From the NCBI GenBank assembly GCA_964523405.1, contig CAZGAQ010000006.1, forward strand, positions 62,001 to 126,000: a stretch of DNA of 64,000 nucleotides, in the 5' to 3' direction. This stretch comes from CAZGAQ01 sp964523405. Lineage in GTDB: Bacteria > Planctomycetota > Phycisphaerae > UBA1845 > Fen-1342. The notes beneath the pieces are model-generated. The model had not been told where the DNA came from and searched no databases. It saw nothing but the letters and a program-made list of their open reading frames with translations. The translations under genes were made by a program, and so were the position numbers. Of the stretch, positions 34,974 to 43,934 are shown one piece after another (the first letter of the stretch is position 1; every line of letters starts with the position of its first letter).

Positions 34974-37088
34974 ATGCACCGCAGCGCAGCCTTCGCCATG
35001 CTCAGCATTGTTCTTTCCGGCTTGCCCTTCGCGGCTAGTGCCGCGCCCGAAACTGCTCCGCCGCCCGCGGCCGACAACAAGGTGGACCTGGGCGTTACCC
35101 GGGTGGCCCTCTTCTCGAGTGGGGTCGGCTACTTCGAATGTGACACCACCGTCAGCGGCAGCGCGGCCGCTGAATTGAGTTTCCGCACTGACCAGATCAA
35201 CGACATCATCAAGTCGATGGTGGTGCAGGACGCCGGCGGCGGGAAGATCGGCGTCATCAGCTACGCCTCGCAGGACCCGATCGAGAAGACGTTGCGCAGC
35301 TTCGGCGTCGACCTGACCGGCAAGCCGACGCTCGGCGATTTGCTCAACCAGCTCCGCGGCGAGCCCGTCGAGATCACCGGCGGCCAAAACCTCTCCGGCG
35401 TCATCGTGGGGGTGGAGAAGGCCCCCATCGTGGACAAGGACGGGAACATCCTGCAAGAGATCGAACGTCTCACGGTCCTCACGTCGGCCGGCCTGCAGCA
35501 ACTCGAACTCACAAAGATCCAGGGGGTGAAGCTCACCAATGAGAAGGTGGACGGCGAGCTGCGCAAGGCGCTGGCCACGCTCGCAACGGCTCACGACGCC
35601 GACAAGAAGAGCGTGCTGGTCAACTTTGAAGGCACCGGCGCCCGCAAGGTGCGCGTCGCCTATCTGCTGGAGGCCCCGATCTGGAAGACCAGCTATCGCC
35701 TGGTGCTCAGCGAAGATAAGAAGCCCTTCATCCAGGGCTGGGCCACCGTCGAGAACGCGACGGAGCGCGACTGGAACAACGTTCGTCTGTCGCTCGTCTC
35801 CGGACGGCCGATCTCTTTCCGGATGGACCTATACACTCCGCTGTACGTGCCGCGACCGCTGGAGCAACTGGAGCTGTACGCGTCGTTGCGTCCGCCGCAA
35901 TATGAAGGCGGGCAGGCGATGATGAACCAACAGAACGTGGCGCTGGACGCGGACGGGGACATGTCCAGGGCGAAGATCGCGCGCAAGGCCGGACGCCCGA
36001 TGCCGTCTTCGGCCGCACCGCCGCCGCCGCCGCCAGCCGCGCCCGCAATGGCCGGCGTGGCGATGGCCGAAGAGGCCACCATGGGCCTGGAACTTCGCAA
36101 GGGCGTCGAGTCTGTGGCGACGGCGCTCGAAGCCGGTGAGCTGTTCGCCTACAACATCGACTCGCCGGTCAGCATTCCGCGGCAGCACTCCGCAATGCTG
36201 CCGATCGTGAACCAGGAAGTCGAGGCGGAAAAAGTCAGCATCTACAACCCGGCGACGCACCCGAAGTATCCGCTCAACGGGCTGGAGATGAAGAACACAA
36301 CCGGGTTAAATCTGATGCAGGGGCCGGTGACGATCTTCGACGCGAACATCTATGCCGGCGACGCGAAGCTGCCGGATCTGAAGCCGGACGAAAAGCGCCT
36401 GGTCGCGTACGCGCTCGACCTGTCCACCGAAGTACTCATCAAGCAGCAGCCGCAGCCGGATGAAATGATCAGCCTGCGCATCGCCAAGGGCACGCTGTGG
36501 CATCGCCACAAGTACGTCGACCAGCGCGAGTACGCGCTCAAGAATAAGGCCGACAAGCCCCGCAACGTCGTGCTCGAGCAGCCGTATACCGACGATTGGA
36601 AGCTCATCGAGCCCAAGGAACCCTACGAGCGCACGCAGAACCTGCTGCGCTTCAAGGTGGCGGTGCCGGTCAAGGAGTCGAAGACGCAGGTCGTGCGCCT
36701 GGAGCGCGTCGGCGAGGAGGCGGTCCTGCTGACCGACACCGGCCTCGACCAGATCCAGTTCTTCCTGCGGGCCAAGGTCATCAGCCCGGCCGTCAAGCAG
36801 GCGCTGGAGAAGGTGATCGCCCTGCGGACCGAACGCGACGACGCCGCCCGGCAGCGGGCGATGCTGGAAAAGCAGCTTGAAGAAGCCACCAAGGAGCAGG
36901 CGCGCATCCGCGAGAACCTCAAGACGCTGGACAAGGAAACGGATGCCTACAAGCGGCAGCTCCAGAACTTCAACGATGTCGACACGCGCATCCTCAAGGC
37001 GCAAGGCGACATTGCCGCCGCCCGCGCCGTGGAAGAGCAGAAGCGCCAGGCGCTGGACGACTACCTGCGCAACCTGGAGATTCAGTAG
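34974..37088 (+). CDS. secreted DUF4139-family protein with C-terminal coiled coil
   Basis: 704 residues from the ATG at 34974 (GCAGGAGCG upstream). Signal peptide at 1-23 (SIVLSGLPFAASA). The N-terminal region has VALFSSGVGYFECDTTVSG and FRTDQINDIIKSMVV. The DUF4139 core includes RVAYLLEAPIWKTSYRLVL and GWATVENATERDWNNVRLSLVSGRPISF. A Pro/Ala segment (about 340-360) interrupts it. Residues 610-690 form a charged coiled coil (EKQLEEATKEQARIRENLKTLDKETDAYK). DUF4139 proteins are exported, some linked to mucoidy inhibition; no enzymatic function is known. Monocistronic. Confidence 0.85.
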   Translation: MHRSAAFAMLSIVLSGLPFAASAAPETAPPPAADNKVDLGVTRVALFSSGVGYFECDTTVSGSAAAELSFRTDQINDIIKSMVVQDAGGGKIGVISYASQDPIEKTLRSFGVDLTGKPTLGDLLNQLRGEPVEITGGQNLSGVIVGVEKAPIVDKDGNILQEIERLTVLTSAGLQQLELTKIQGVKLTNEKVDGELRKALATLATAHDADKKSVLVNFEGTGARKVRVAYLLEAPIWKTSYRLVLSEDKKPFIQGWATVENATERDWNNVRLSLVSGRPISFRMDLYTPLYVPRPLEQLELYASLRPPQYEGGQAMMNQQNVALDADGDMSRAKIARKAGRPMPSSAAPPPPPPAAPAMAGVAMAEEATMGLELRKGVESVATALEAGELFAYNIDSPVSIPRQHSAMLPIVNQEVEAEKVSIYNPATHPKYPLNGLEMKNTTGLNLMQGPVTIFDANIYAGDAKLPDLKPDEKRLVAYALDLSTEVLIKQQPQPDEMISLRIAKGTLWHRHKYVDQREYALKNKADKPRNVVLEQPYTDDWKLIEPKEPYERTQNLLRFKVAVPVKESKTQVVRLERVGEEAVLLTDTGLDQIQFFLRAKVISPAVKQALEKVIALRTERDDAARQRAMLEKQLEEATKEQARIRENLKTLDKETDAYKRQLQNFNDVDTRILKAQGDIAAARAVEEQKRQALDDYLRNLEIQ

Positions 37089-37131
37089 CCCCCCGTCCGC
37101 CTGGAAATGACGCTCCCGGTTCCGGCCGGCA

Positions 37132-37407
37132 TCAGCGTGCCGACGTGACTCGCGCGTCGGTTGCGGATGCCGGCTCTTTGCCCGCCACCGGCGCCCCGCC
37201 CCACGCCGGCGCGTCCGCCACGAAGTGCCCCGTCCCGTACTGCTGCGCCTCCGGCACGGTCGGCACGGCATCGCCGGCGCACGCCCGCGCCACCCACGCG
37301 ACACAGCGCTCGGCCAGCCTTGCCGCGGCCACCAACGTCACCTGCCCCGCCCGCACCAGCCGCCAGGCCGCATCGATGCAATGGAACTCGAGGTGCCGGT
37401 GCCACAC
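37132..37407 (-). CDS. possible small hypothetical protein
   Basis: About 91 residues from a GTG at 37407. The frame has strongly GC-biased third positions and a helical, balanced composition (HLEFHCIDAAWRLVRAGQVTLVAAARLAERCVAW), unlike most shadows nearby. The tail is Ala/Gly/Pro-rich. No ribosome-binding site is compelling, and the frame remains open to 37647 with implausible Arg-rich sequence. No family recognised. Confidence 0.35.
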   Translation of the reverse strand: MWHRHLEFHCIDAAWRLVRAGQVTLVAAARLAERCVAWVARACAGDAVPTVPEAQQYGTGHFVADAPAWGGAPVAGKEPASATDARVTSAR

Positions 37408-37766
37408 GGCCGCGAGCCGGGAACGGCAACGTCGCGGCAGCGCGGACGACAAGCCGGGAGGGCGGGTGAGTGACCACACGCGGGTGTTCGCACTGGGCCG
37501 GGATTGCCATGCTGAATTGCCGTTGGCTGGCTGCCGCCGGCCCCTGCGCCCTTCCATCGTCGCTCCCAAGTCCAAGTCGTCTGAAGTGCGGCGGGCGCGG
37601 GGCCGTACCTCGCTCCAAATTACCGGGCCCACGCGCCCAGCGCGCACCCACCGCCAGCACGGGAAGTGTGCAAAACATGCGCGGTCCGTGGCAAACCCAC
37701 CCGCGAAATCTGCTGAGGGCCGGGAATATCGGGCGCGTGGTTCCGCCGCGGCGCCCGGCCGCCGCG
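37408..37766. other. spacer with no confident gene
   Basis: 359 bases between the tentative small gene and the membrane-protein gene. No gene, terminator or repeat recognised. Confidence 0.35.
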
Positions 37767-38252
37767 CTACCCCTCCCAGACTCGACCGGTCAACATGCTG
37801 GTGAGGCGTCCAATCCGCGCCGCCGACGGCATCAGGAACAGGAGCGCCACAATTCCGGCGGCCGGAGCGGCGAGCGCCGGTACGTGCCCGGTCAGCAGGT
37901 ACACCACGACGCCGAACAGGCTCAGCCCCTCCGCCAGGGCCCCGCCGACAATCGTCACCGGCAGCAGCCGCACTCCCACGACCTCAACCGTAACGCGTTC
38001 CGGCGTGTGGGCCGCCTCGTGGCGTAGTCGTCCGAGCACGCCGCCGCGGAGCAGCAGGTACGCCACGACGACCGGTACGGCCGCCAGCGCCAGCGCCGGG
38101 AACAGCAGTCGTCCGAGCTGCGGCTGCAGGGTCGCGCGCCCCGTGTGGACCCAGACGACGGCAACCACGCCCAACGTCACGATCCCCAGCAACATCGCCG
38201 TCAGAATCAGCCGCGGAACAAGGACCGTCCTGGGAAGACTCGTATTCGCCAT
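37767..38252 (-). CDS. small four-span membrane protein
   Basis: 161 residues with four hydrophobic segments near residues 13-35, 48-68, 95-118 and 123-142 (LILTAMLLGIVTLGVVAVVW; LLFPALALAAVPVVVAYLLL). GAGGGACACAC precedes the ATG. No catalytic motif or known family. It is separated from neighbours by more than 100 bases on each side, so it is probably expressed alone. Confidence 0.7.
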   Translation of the reverse strand: MANTSLPRTVLVPRLILTAMLLGIVTLGVVAVVWVHTGRATLQPQLGRLLFPALALAAVPVVVAYLLLRGGVLGRLRHEAAHTPERVTVEVVGVRLLPVTIVGGALAEGLSLFGVVVYLLTGHVPALAAPAAGIVALLFLMPSAARIGRLTSMLTGRVWEG

Positions 38253-38401
38253 GTGTGTCCCTCGCGCGGCGGCGTGGCGCCGTCCGCGGGTGGCGCAGTA
38301 TACCGTCGCGACCGCGCCGACGGCGAGTTCCCGTCTGGTCCGGCCGATCGGGAGCGGCTATGATCGCGCGCGTTGCGGGGCAACACTCTCAAGGAGCGGC
38401 G

Positions 38402-39004
38402 ATGTTGCGAAGTAGCCTCCGGTTGGCGTGTCTGGCGCTCTCCTGCCTGTCCCTGCTGGCCTGCAACATGGAGGTGCGCGACGGCTCCGCTGCGGACGAC
38501 TCGTCTGGCGACCAGGCCGCCACGGCGGCGGGTATCGATCTTCTCTTCGAGTCCTTCGACGATCTGCAGACGGAGGACCCGCGTGACATCGAGCTGCCCT
38601 CCACGTTGTCTGTCGAGGACGACGAAGTCGTGATCGACCCCAACGCGCTGCTGATTACCGCAGGTGCGGAACTTGGCGTCGCCGAGTTGCCCGACGTGGT
38701 CGTGCTCGGTTTTGAGAACCTGACGGGCTTCGACATCTACGTCACTTACCGCACGGACGGCGAGCCTCAAAGCACCTACGTGTTCGCCGGTGAGACGCTC
38801 CTGCTCGAGTATCCCTGCCTGAGCGACGTCCAACTCGTATCGGAAGAAGACTTCGACCCGCTCACCGGTTTCCGCGTCTGGAGCTTTGCGCTGGACTCGG
38901 TGTTTCTCAACCCGGTCGATTTTCTGTGCGGCGACGCGCTGCTGCTGACATTCGATCCGGAGGCCGTGAGTGCTACGGTCGAGCGGATCGACTTGCTGCC
39001 ATAG
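38402..39004 (+). CDS. putative lipoprotein, acidic
   Basis: 200 residues from the ATG at 38402 with AAGGAG upstream. The N-terminus LRLACLALSCLSLLACNM ends in a lipobox (LLAC) giving a lipid-modified cysteine near residue 21. The mature part is very acidic (FESFDDLQTEDPRDIELP; VEDDEVV) and beta-rich. A TATGAT at 38359-38364 may be its -10 element. No family recognised. Confidence 0.7.
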   Translation: MLRSSLRLACLALSCLSLLACNMEVRDGSAADDSSGDQAATAAGIDLLFESFDDLQTEDPRDIELPSTLSVEDDEVVIDPNALLITAGAELGVAELPDVVVLGFENLTGFDIYVTYRTDGEPQSTYVFAGETLLLEYPCLSDVQLVSEEDFDPLTGFRVWSFALDSVFLNPVDFLCGDALLLTFDPEAVSATVERIDLLP

Positions 39005-39103
39005 CGCTGCGCGCGGCCGACCGCGGTGCAGGGGTGGACACTGGGGCGGCCGCGGATACGATGATCGTGTCGGGACCCCGTAAGCGGAGCCCTCGGGCCT
39101 GTC

Positions 39104-39937
39104 ATGAGACCGCTGCTCATTATCCCTCCGGCGCCCGCCCGCTGGCCGGCCCTGCTGAGCCTGCTGCAGCACGAAGGCGCGCCCTGGGTGCCGGACATGG
39201 AACGCCGCTTCAACGCGGGCGTACCCGGGGCCGCTGACGCCTACGCCGTGATGCCCTCCGGCGGGCTCATCCTCGCCAGCGCCGGCATCAGCCGGTGCGG
39301 CGATCTCGGCGTGCTCGGGCACGTCTACACGCACCCGGATCACCGCCACCGCGGCTACGCCCGCCAAGTGACCGAGGCGGCCTTATCGTGGTTCGACATG
39401 ACCGGCGGGAAATGGCTCTATCTCACGACGACGGCGGAACTGGACGAGGGGCTGTACTGGAAGTTCGGTTTTGCCCCGCTGCACCGGGCGGTGTGGGAGC
39501 CGTTCGACCGCATCATGATGCTCCGCATCGGCCACGGCGTGACCACGGAGCCGCTCGCGGACGCCGCCGGCGACCTCATGCTGCGCGACCTGACGCGTGC
39601 GGACTGGCCGAGTATGGTCGCCCTCCTGCAGTACCGCCTCGGCCCGGACCCGCGGGTCCCGCTCGGCGAATCCGCCGTGACGGCCGAGGTCGTCACGCTG
39701 GATCTGCTGGCGCATCTGGACCGCGGCGCGGCGCACATGCTGGGGGCGTTCCAGGGGCCCCGCCTCGTCGCGCTCGCGTCCGTCGCCCTCGATCAGACCG
39801 GCGACCGCACCTACGCCGTCATCCTCCCGCACGTCGGCGCCCCGCCGGAACTCCGCGCCGCCCTCATTGCTTTCGCCCAGTCCAAGGGCTACGCGCAGGT
39901 TCAGTTCCCGATGGAAGCGCTCCAACGCGCGACGTGA
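39104..39937 (+). CDS. GNAT-family acetyltransferase with a second C-terminal domain
   Basis: 277 residues. The acetyl-CoA motif is GHVYTHPDHRHRGYARQVTEAAL near residues 71-93. A following YLTTTAELDEGLYWKFGF is the usual GNAT end. The C-terminal 130 residues (LMLRDLTRADWPSMVALLQYR...) look like a degenerate second GNAT half, without an RxxGxA loop. Substrate unknown. The ribosome-binding site is weak. Confidence 0.8.
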   Translation: MRPLLIIPPAPARWPALLSLLQHEGAPWVPDMERRFNAGVPGAADAYAVMPSGGLILASAGISRCGDLGVLGHVYTHPDHRHRGYARQVTEAALSWFDMTGGKWLYLTTTAELDEGLYWKFGFAPLHRAVWEPFDRIMMLRIGHGVTTEPLADAAGDLMLRDLTRADWPSMVALLQYRLGPDPRVPLGESAVTAEVVTLDLLAHLDRGAAHMLGAFQGPRLVALASVALDQTGDRTYAVILPHVGAPPELRAALIAFAQSKGYAQVQFPMEALQRAT

Positions 39938-40092
39938 GACCGACGAGCCCGCGACGAGACGCCCGCGGTCCAGCGCTTCCCGGGATGATTCAGCGATGCT
40001 GCGTGGCCCGAACCGCACCGTGTCCGAGGTCGGTCATTCCTCACATTCATACGGGACCGGCGAGGGGCCGACGCTACATTCCCCATCACGCG

Positions 40093-41379
40093 CTACGGGG
40101 GTTCATCCCCATCCGCCGGCTCCGCCCGTACGCAGTTGACCACCAGCATCAGCCACAGCACGGCCACGCTGGCGATCTGGGCCCCCGCCGCCCGGGCGGC
40201 CGGCCACGCCAGCAGCACCGCCGCGACCAGCCATAACAAGAGCGCCGCCAGGGTCGGCCGATCCGGCCGGTTGCCGCGCCCTGCCCGCGCGGCCCGATCA
40301 CACAGCACAGCCAGCGGCCAGTACGCCAGCGGCAGGTAGTGCGTCCACACCAGAGGCGAGGCCAGCAGCATCAGGCAGCACCAGACCGCGAACTGCGTGC
40401 GCCACCGCCACAGCTCCGCCAGCGCCGTGGGCGGCCAGCGCCGCGGCCGGCTGATGGCCAGCACCGCGCTCGTCCCGACCAGGGCCAGCATCACGACGAT
40501 GTACGTCGCGAACACGCGCGACCGCGGCCAGTCGACGACGTTGACCAACAGCGGCCGCGACGTCGCGTCGGTGCCGCCATCGAGCGGGGTCAGCAACCGC
40601 CGCAGCACGAGCGGCAGCGCGTTGTTATTCAGGTACTGCTTCTGCGGCGAATCGGCCAGGGCCGACTGCCGCGCCGAGTGTCCCTGAATAGCCGTCTTGT
40701 AGAACTCCTGGTGCCGCCGCAGCGTCTCACGCGGCCCGACGGCAACCAGCGGCAGCCCCAGCCCGAGCACGATGATCGTCGCCAAGGCGGCCAGCCCCGC
40801 GCGCCAGCGCCCCTTGATCAGCAGGAAGATGACCAGCGCCGCCGGCAACAGCTTGATCAGGGTCGCCAGCCCGAGCGCCACCCCCGCCCCCCCGTCATTC
40901 CCGCGCTCGTGCAGGAACCACGCCGCCACCACCAGGAACAGCAGCAGCAGCCCCACGTTGCTCACGACCGTGCAGGCGTAGACGTAAGGAAACACCAGCC
41001 CGACCGCGACCAACAGCGCCGCGCGCGGCTGCGGCCCCAGCTCGCCACGCAGCAGAATCTCCACCAGCACCACCGTCAGTGCAAAGAGCACGAGCGAGAA
41101 CCCTGCAAACGCCACGGCCGCCACGCGCAGCGGGAGCACACTCCAGGGCACCATGAAGAGCGAAAAGAACGGCAGGTAGTTATGCACGCCGAACTCGTCG
41201 GTCAGTTGCCCGGTCGTGCGAAAGCAGGCCCCGGTCTCCCAGAAATCCCGGAAGTCGCTGGTGCTCTCCGCGCGGTGCCAGACCATGACCAGCATGACCG
41301 CGCTGAGCACGACGCCGACGGCCACCAGCGCCAGCCAGCCCCACCCCGGTGACGAGCGCGGCTGCGGCCGGCCGGTCAT
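40093..41379 (-). CDS. GT87-family (DUF2029) membrane glycosyltransferase
   Basis: 428 residues with about ten membrane spans. The loop after span 1 has SDFRDFWETGACF, the acidic motif of GT-C/GT87 enzymes, and WTHYLPLAYWPLAVL near the C-terminus is typical. Characterised relatives (mycobacterial PimE and arabinosyl/mannosyl transferases) use polyprenyl-phosphate sugars at the outer face of the membrane. It is the last gene of a three-gene operon, starting 19 bases after the GT2 stop; the GT2 enzyme could supply its lipid-linked sugar. GGAG precedes the start. Confidence 0.85.
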   Translation of the reverse strand: MTGRPQPRSSPGWGWLALVAVGVVLSAVMLVMVWHRAESTSDFRDFWETGACFRTTGQLTDEFGVHNYLPFFSLFMVPWSVLPLRVAAVAFAGFSLVLFALTVVLVEILLRGELGPQPRAALLVAVGLVFPYVYACTVVSNVGLLLLFLVVAAWFLHERGNDGGAGVALGLATLIKLLPAALVIFLLIKGRWRAGLAALATIIVLGLGLPLVAVGPRETLRRHQEFYKTAIQGHSARQSALADSPQKQYLNNNALPLVLRRLLTPLDGGTDATSRPLLVNVVDWPRSRVFATYIVVMLALVGTSAVLAISRPRRWPPTALAELWRWRTQFAVWCCLMLLASPLVWTHYLPLAYWPLAVLCDRAARAGRGNRPDRPTLAALLLWLVAAVLLAWPAARAAGAQIASVAVLWLMLVVNCVRAEPADGDEPP

Positions 41380-41398
41380 CGCTCAGATCTCCGCCGTG

Positions 41399-42100
41399 CT
41401 AGTCCGCAAGGGCGAAGCGGATGATGCAGTACAGCGCCTTGGCTCCGTCCTTCCACGTGATCTTCTTGCCTTCCTCGTACGACCGCCCCGAATAGCTGAT
41501 GCCCACCTCGTAGATGCGCCAGCGCCCGCGGGCGACCTTGGCGGTCACCTCCGGCTCGATACCGAAGCGATTTGACCGCAGCCGCATGTTCTTGAGCACC
41601 TCGGTCTTGAAGACCTTGTAGCACGTCTCCATGTCGGTGAGGTTGAGGTTCGTGAACATGTTCGATAGCAGCGTCAGGAACTTGTTGCCCAGGTAGTGCC
41701 AGAAATACAGGACCCGGTGCTCCTCGCCACCCACAAAACGCGAGCCGTAGACGACGTCCGCGCGGCCGTCAAGGATCGGCCGGAGCAACTTGGGATACTC
41801 GCGGGGGTCATACTCCAGGTCCGCGTCCTGAACGAGCAGGATCTCGCCGCGCGCTTCCGCGAACCCGGTCCGCAGCGCCGCCCCCTTGCCCTGGTTGGCA
41901 GTGTGCTTCACCACGCGAATCCGGGCGTTGGGAAACTTGTGCTCCAGTTGCGGATACAGGTCCAGCGTACCGTCCTGCGAGCAATCATCCACGAGCACGA
42001 TCTCGCGGTCGATCTCGACGGGCGCGTCGAGCACCCGGCGAATGATCTCAAATAGCGTGTTCTTCTCGTTATAGACGGGCATGACGATTGAGAGCAGCAT
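41399..42100 (-). CDS. GT2 glycosyltransferase, dolichyl/polyprenyl-phosphate sugar synthase type
   Basis: 233 residues. LSIVMPVYNEKNTLFEII opens the fold, VLVDDCSQDGTLD and LVQDADLEYDPREYPKLL give the nucleotide and DxD metal sites, and RFGIEPEVTAKVARGRWRIYEVGISYSGR is the conserved C-terminus. Such enzymes transfer a hexose from a nucleotide sugar to polyprenyl phosphate at the cytosolic face. It lacks the C-terminal membrane spans of some relatives. It lies between the unknown 42141 gene and the GT87 gene, consistent with donor synthesis for the latter. Confidence 0.9.
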   Translation of the reverse strand: MLLSIVMPVYNEKNTLFEIIRRVLDAPVEIDREIVLVDDCSQDGTLDLYPQLEHKFPNARIRVVKHTANQGKGAALRTGFAEARGEILLVQDADLEYDPREYPKLLRPILDGRADVVYGSRFVGGEEHRVLYFWHYLGNKFLTLLSNMFTNLNLTDMETCYKVFKTEVLKNMRLRSNRFGIEPEVTAKVARGRWRIYEVGISYSGRSYEEGKKITWKDGAKALYCIIRFALAD

Positions 42101-42140
42101 CGTCAGGTCAGCTCCTTTGCCAGGCAGCCCGGCCGCCAGC

Positions 42141-42644
42141 TCAGGCCGAGGCCATCAGTTGCGGATACAGGGCGGCGTCGCGCGACAGGATCGCCTCGCG
42201 GATTTGCGCCCGGAGGGTGCGGATGGGCAAACGCCACAACCGCCGCGCCAAGGGGGCCACCAGCGTCAGCCCGGGGTCCGGCTCCGCGAAGGCATCCAAG
42301 AGCACACGCTCCCGCGGCAAGCGGTCAAACTCCGGCCGCCGGAACTCCTCCCACGTTTCCAGGAGCACGGGCAGGAGGCCGGCCCCACGTCGACTGACCC
42401 AGTTGAGCCCGGCGAAGGCCAGCAGCGCCGCGGACTGGAAGCGCGGCTCGATGTGATGCGCGATCATCATGTGCCGCACCGCCATCGCCGCCCGCCCGCG
42501 GTCAAAGCATTGGCAGCCCTGCAGATAGCGTGTGACCGGGCAGAGCGGCGTGCGCGCCAGCCCCTCCTCCAGTCGCCCCGGCAGTCTCTCCGGGGCAATC
42601 CGCGCATAGAAGCCCGCAATGTCGGCAAGCCGCCTGGAGCCCAT
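42141..42644 (-). CDS. hypothetical protein, first gene of the glycosyltransferase operon
   Basis: 167 residues from an ATG at 42644; a GTG at 42692 is an alternative. All-helical, cysteine at CPVTRYLQGCQCF, with a TPR-like rhythm (AMAVRHMMIAHHIEPRFQSAALLAFAGLNW). No family recognised. It is 40 bases from the GT2 start, suggesting joint expression with the two glycosyltransferases. Confidence 0.55.
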   Translation of the reverse strand: MGSRRLADIAGFYARIAPERLPGRLEEGLARTPLCPVTRYLQGCQCFDRGRAAMAVRHMMIAHHIEPRFQSAALLAFAGLNWVSRRGAGLLPVLLETWEEFRRPEFDRLPRERVLLDAFAEPDPGLTLVAPLARRLWRLPIRTLRAQIREAILSRDAALYPQLMASA

Positions 42645-42842
42645 TCGTCTCAACCAACCCGGCCGCGAATCGCGGCAACCAACCGAGGCCACTGCGCCAC
42701 GCTATCCCCGGCCCGCACCGCCGTCAACGGGCAGGCCAAAGCGCCGCGCGCGGCTCAACCCACATCGGGAACGAGCCCGACTGGCGGCCCCGTCGCCTAA
42801 GCCCGCACGGCGTGCCGTCCCGCCACGCGGTGCCGCCTCCGC

Positions 42843-42848
42843 TACAAT
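42843..42848 (+). promoter_or_regulatory. -10-like hexamer six bases before the radical SAM gene
   Basis: TACAAT followed by six C and then ATG at 42855. No purine-rich ribosome-binding site exists in the CCCCCC spacer, which favours leaderless initiation. Confidence 0.45.
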
Positions 42849-42854
42849 CCCCCC

Positions 42855-43934
42855 ATGCAGCCGGCCGCATCATCCTTGCCCGTCCCCGCCACCTGGGAGT
42901 TCGCGGGCCTGATGCTTACCTACTGGTGCAGCTCCCGCTGCGCCTTTTGCTACGTGAACGCCGGACCGGAGCACTCCGCGGCCCTGGACGCGCCCACGGC
43001 TCTGGCCTACTGGCGCGGCCTCGATGACCTCGCGCGCGCCCACGGTCAGACCATGCAGGTTCACCTGGCCGGCGGCGAACCCTGCGGCGACTGGGTACGT
43101 CTGGTCAGCCTGCTCCGTGCGGCCCACGACGCCGGCCTACCCCCAGCCGAAAAAGTGGAAACCAATGCCTTCTGGGCCACCGACGATGGCCTGACGCGCG
43201 CCCGCCTCGAGCTGCTTGCCGCCTTCAACGTCGGGCGGCTCATCATCAGCGCCGACGTCTTCCACCAGGAATATGTCCCCTTCGAGCGCGTCGCGCGCTG
43301 TGTTCGCATCGCCCGGCGCGTCTTCGGTCCCGGCCGCCTCATCGTCCGCTGGTGGGATTTCTTCCAGAACCCCGTCGCAGTCCGCGACCTGTCAGAAGCA
43401 GCGAAGCAGGCCGCCTTCCGTCGCGCCCTGCGGCACCATCCCGAGCGGTTGACCGGCCGTGCCGCGCGCGTGCTCGCCCCCCTGCTGCCGGCCGATCCGC
43501 CAGAGACCTTCCGCGGTCACAGCTGCGTTGCAGAGGTCCTGGGGAGTCGCCACGTGCACATCGACCCCTACGGCAACATCTTCCCGGGCACGTGCGGCGG
43601 CATCATTCTGGGGCGGGCGAGCGGGTCCACGTCGATCGCCGACGTGTGGCAACGGCTGGCGGAAGATTGGCGGAGTCACCCGGTCCTCGCGGCCGTCGTG
43701 GCCGGCGGCAGCTACGCGCTGCTGGAGCGGGTCCTGCCTTTGGGCTATCAACCGTTGGCCGGCTATGCGAGCCGCTGCCACCTCTGCGCCCACGTCCGCG
43801 AGTTCCTGTTCGCCCGTGGGCTATGGCCGGAGCACGTCGGCCCGGCCGAATGCTATGCGCCGGCGCCCGGCGGTGGCTGCGCACCGGCTGCGTCCGGTCC
43901 TACTTCGTCAGCTTGTAGCACGCCAGCATCTTGA
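42855..43934 (+). CDS. radical SAM protein with SPASM-like C-terminus
   Basis: 359 residues. The cluster motif CSSRCAFC (CxxxCxxC) is at residues 25-32, followed by MQVHLAGGEPCGDW (GGE motif) and DVFHQEYVPFERV. The C-terminal half contains HIDPYGNIFPGTCGGIILG and YASRCHLCAHVREFLF, a SPASM-like auxiliary cluster region. It is probably a peptide- or small-molecule-modifying enzyme, but no precursor peptide gene was noticed nearby. Its 3' end overlaps the convergent PQQ-propeller gene by 35 bases. The last 25 residues are low-complexity and may be weakly constrained. Confidence 0.88.
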   Translation: MQPAASSLPVPATWEFAGLMLTYWCSSRCAFCYVNAGPEHSAALDAPTALAYWRGLDDLARAHGQTMQVHLAGGEPCGDWVRLVSLLRAAHDAGLPPAEKVETNAFWATDDGLTRARLELLAAFNVGRLIISADVFHQEYVPFERVARCVRIARRVFGPGRLIVRWWDFFQNPVAVRDLSEAAKQAAFRRALRHHPERLTGRAARVLAPLLPADPPETFRGHSCVAEVLGSRHVHIDPYGNIFPGTCGGIILGRASGSTSIADVWQRLAEDWRSHPVLAAVVAGGSYALLERVLPLGYQPLAGYASRCHLCAHVREFLFARGLWPEHVGPAECYAPAPGGGCAPAASGPTSSACSTPAS

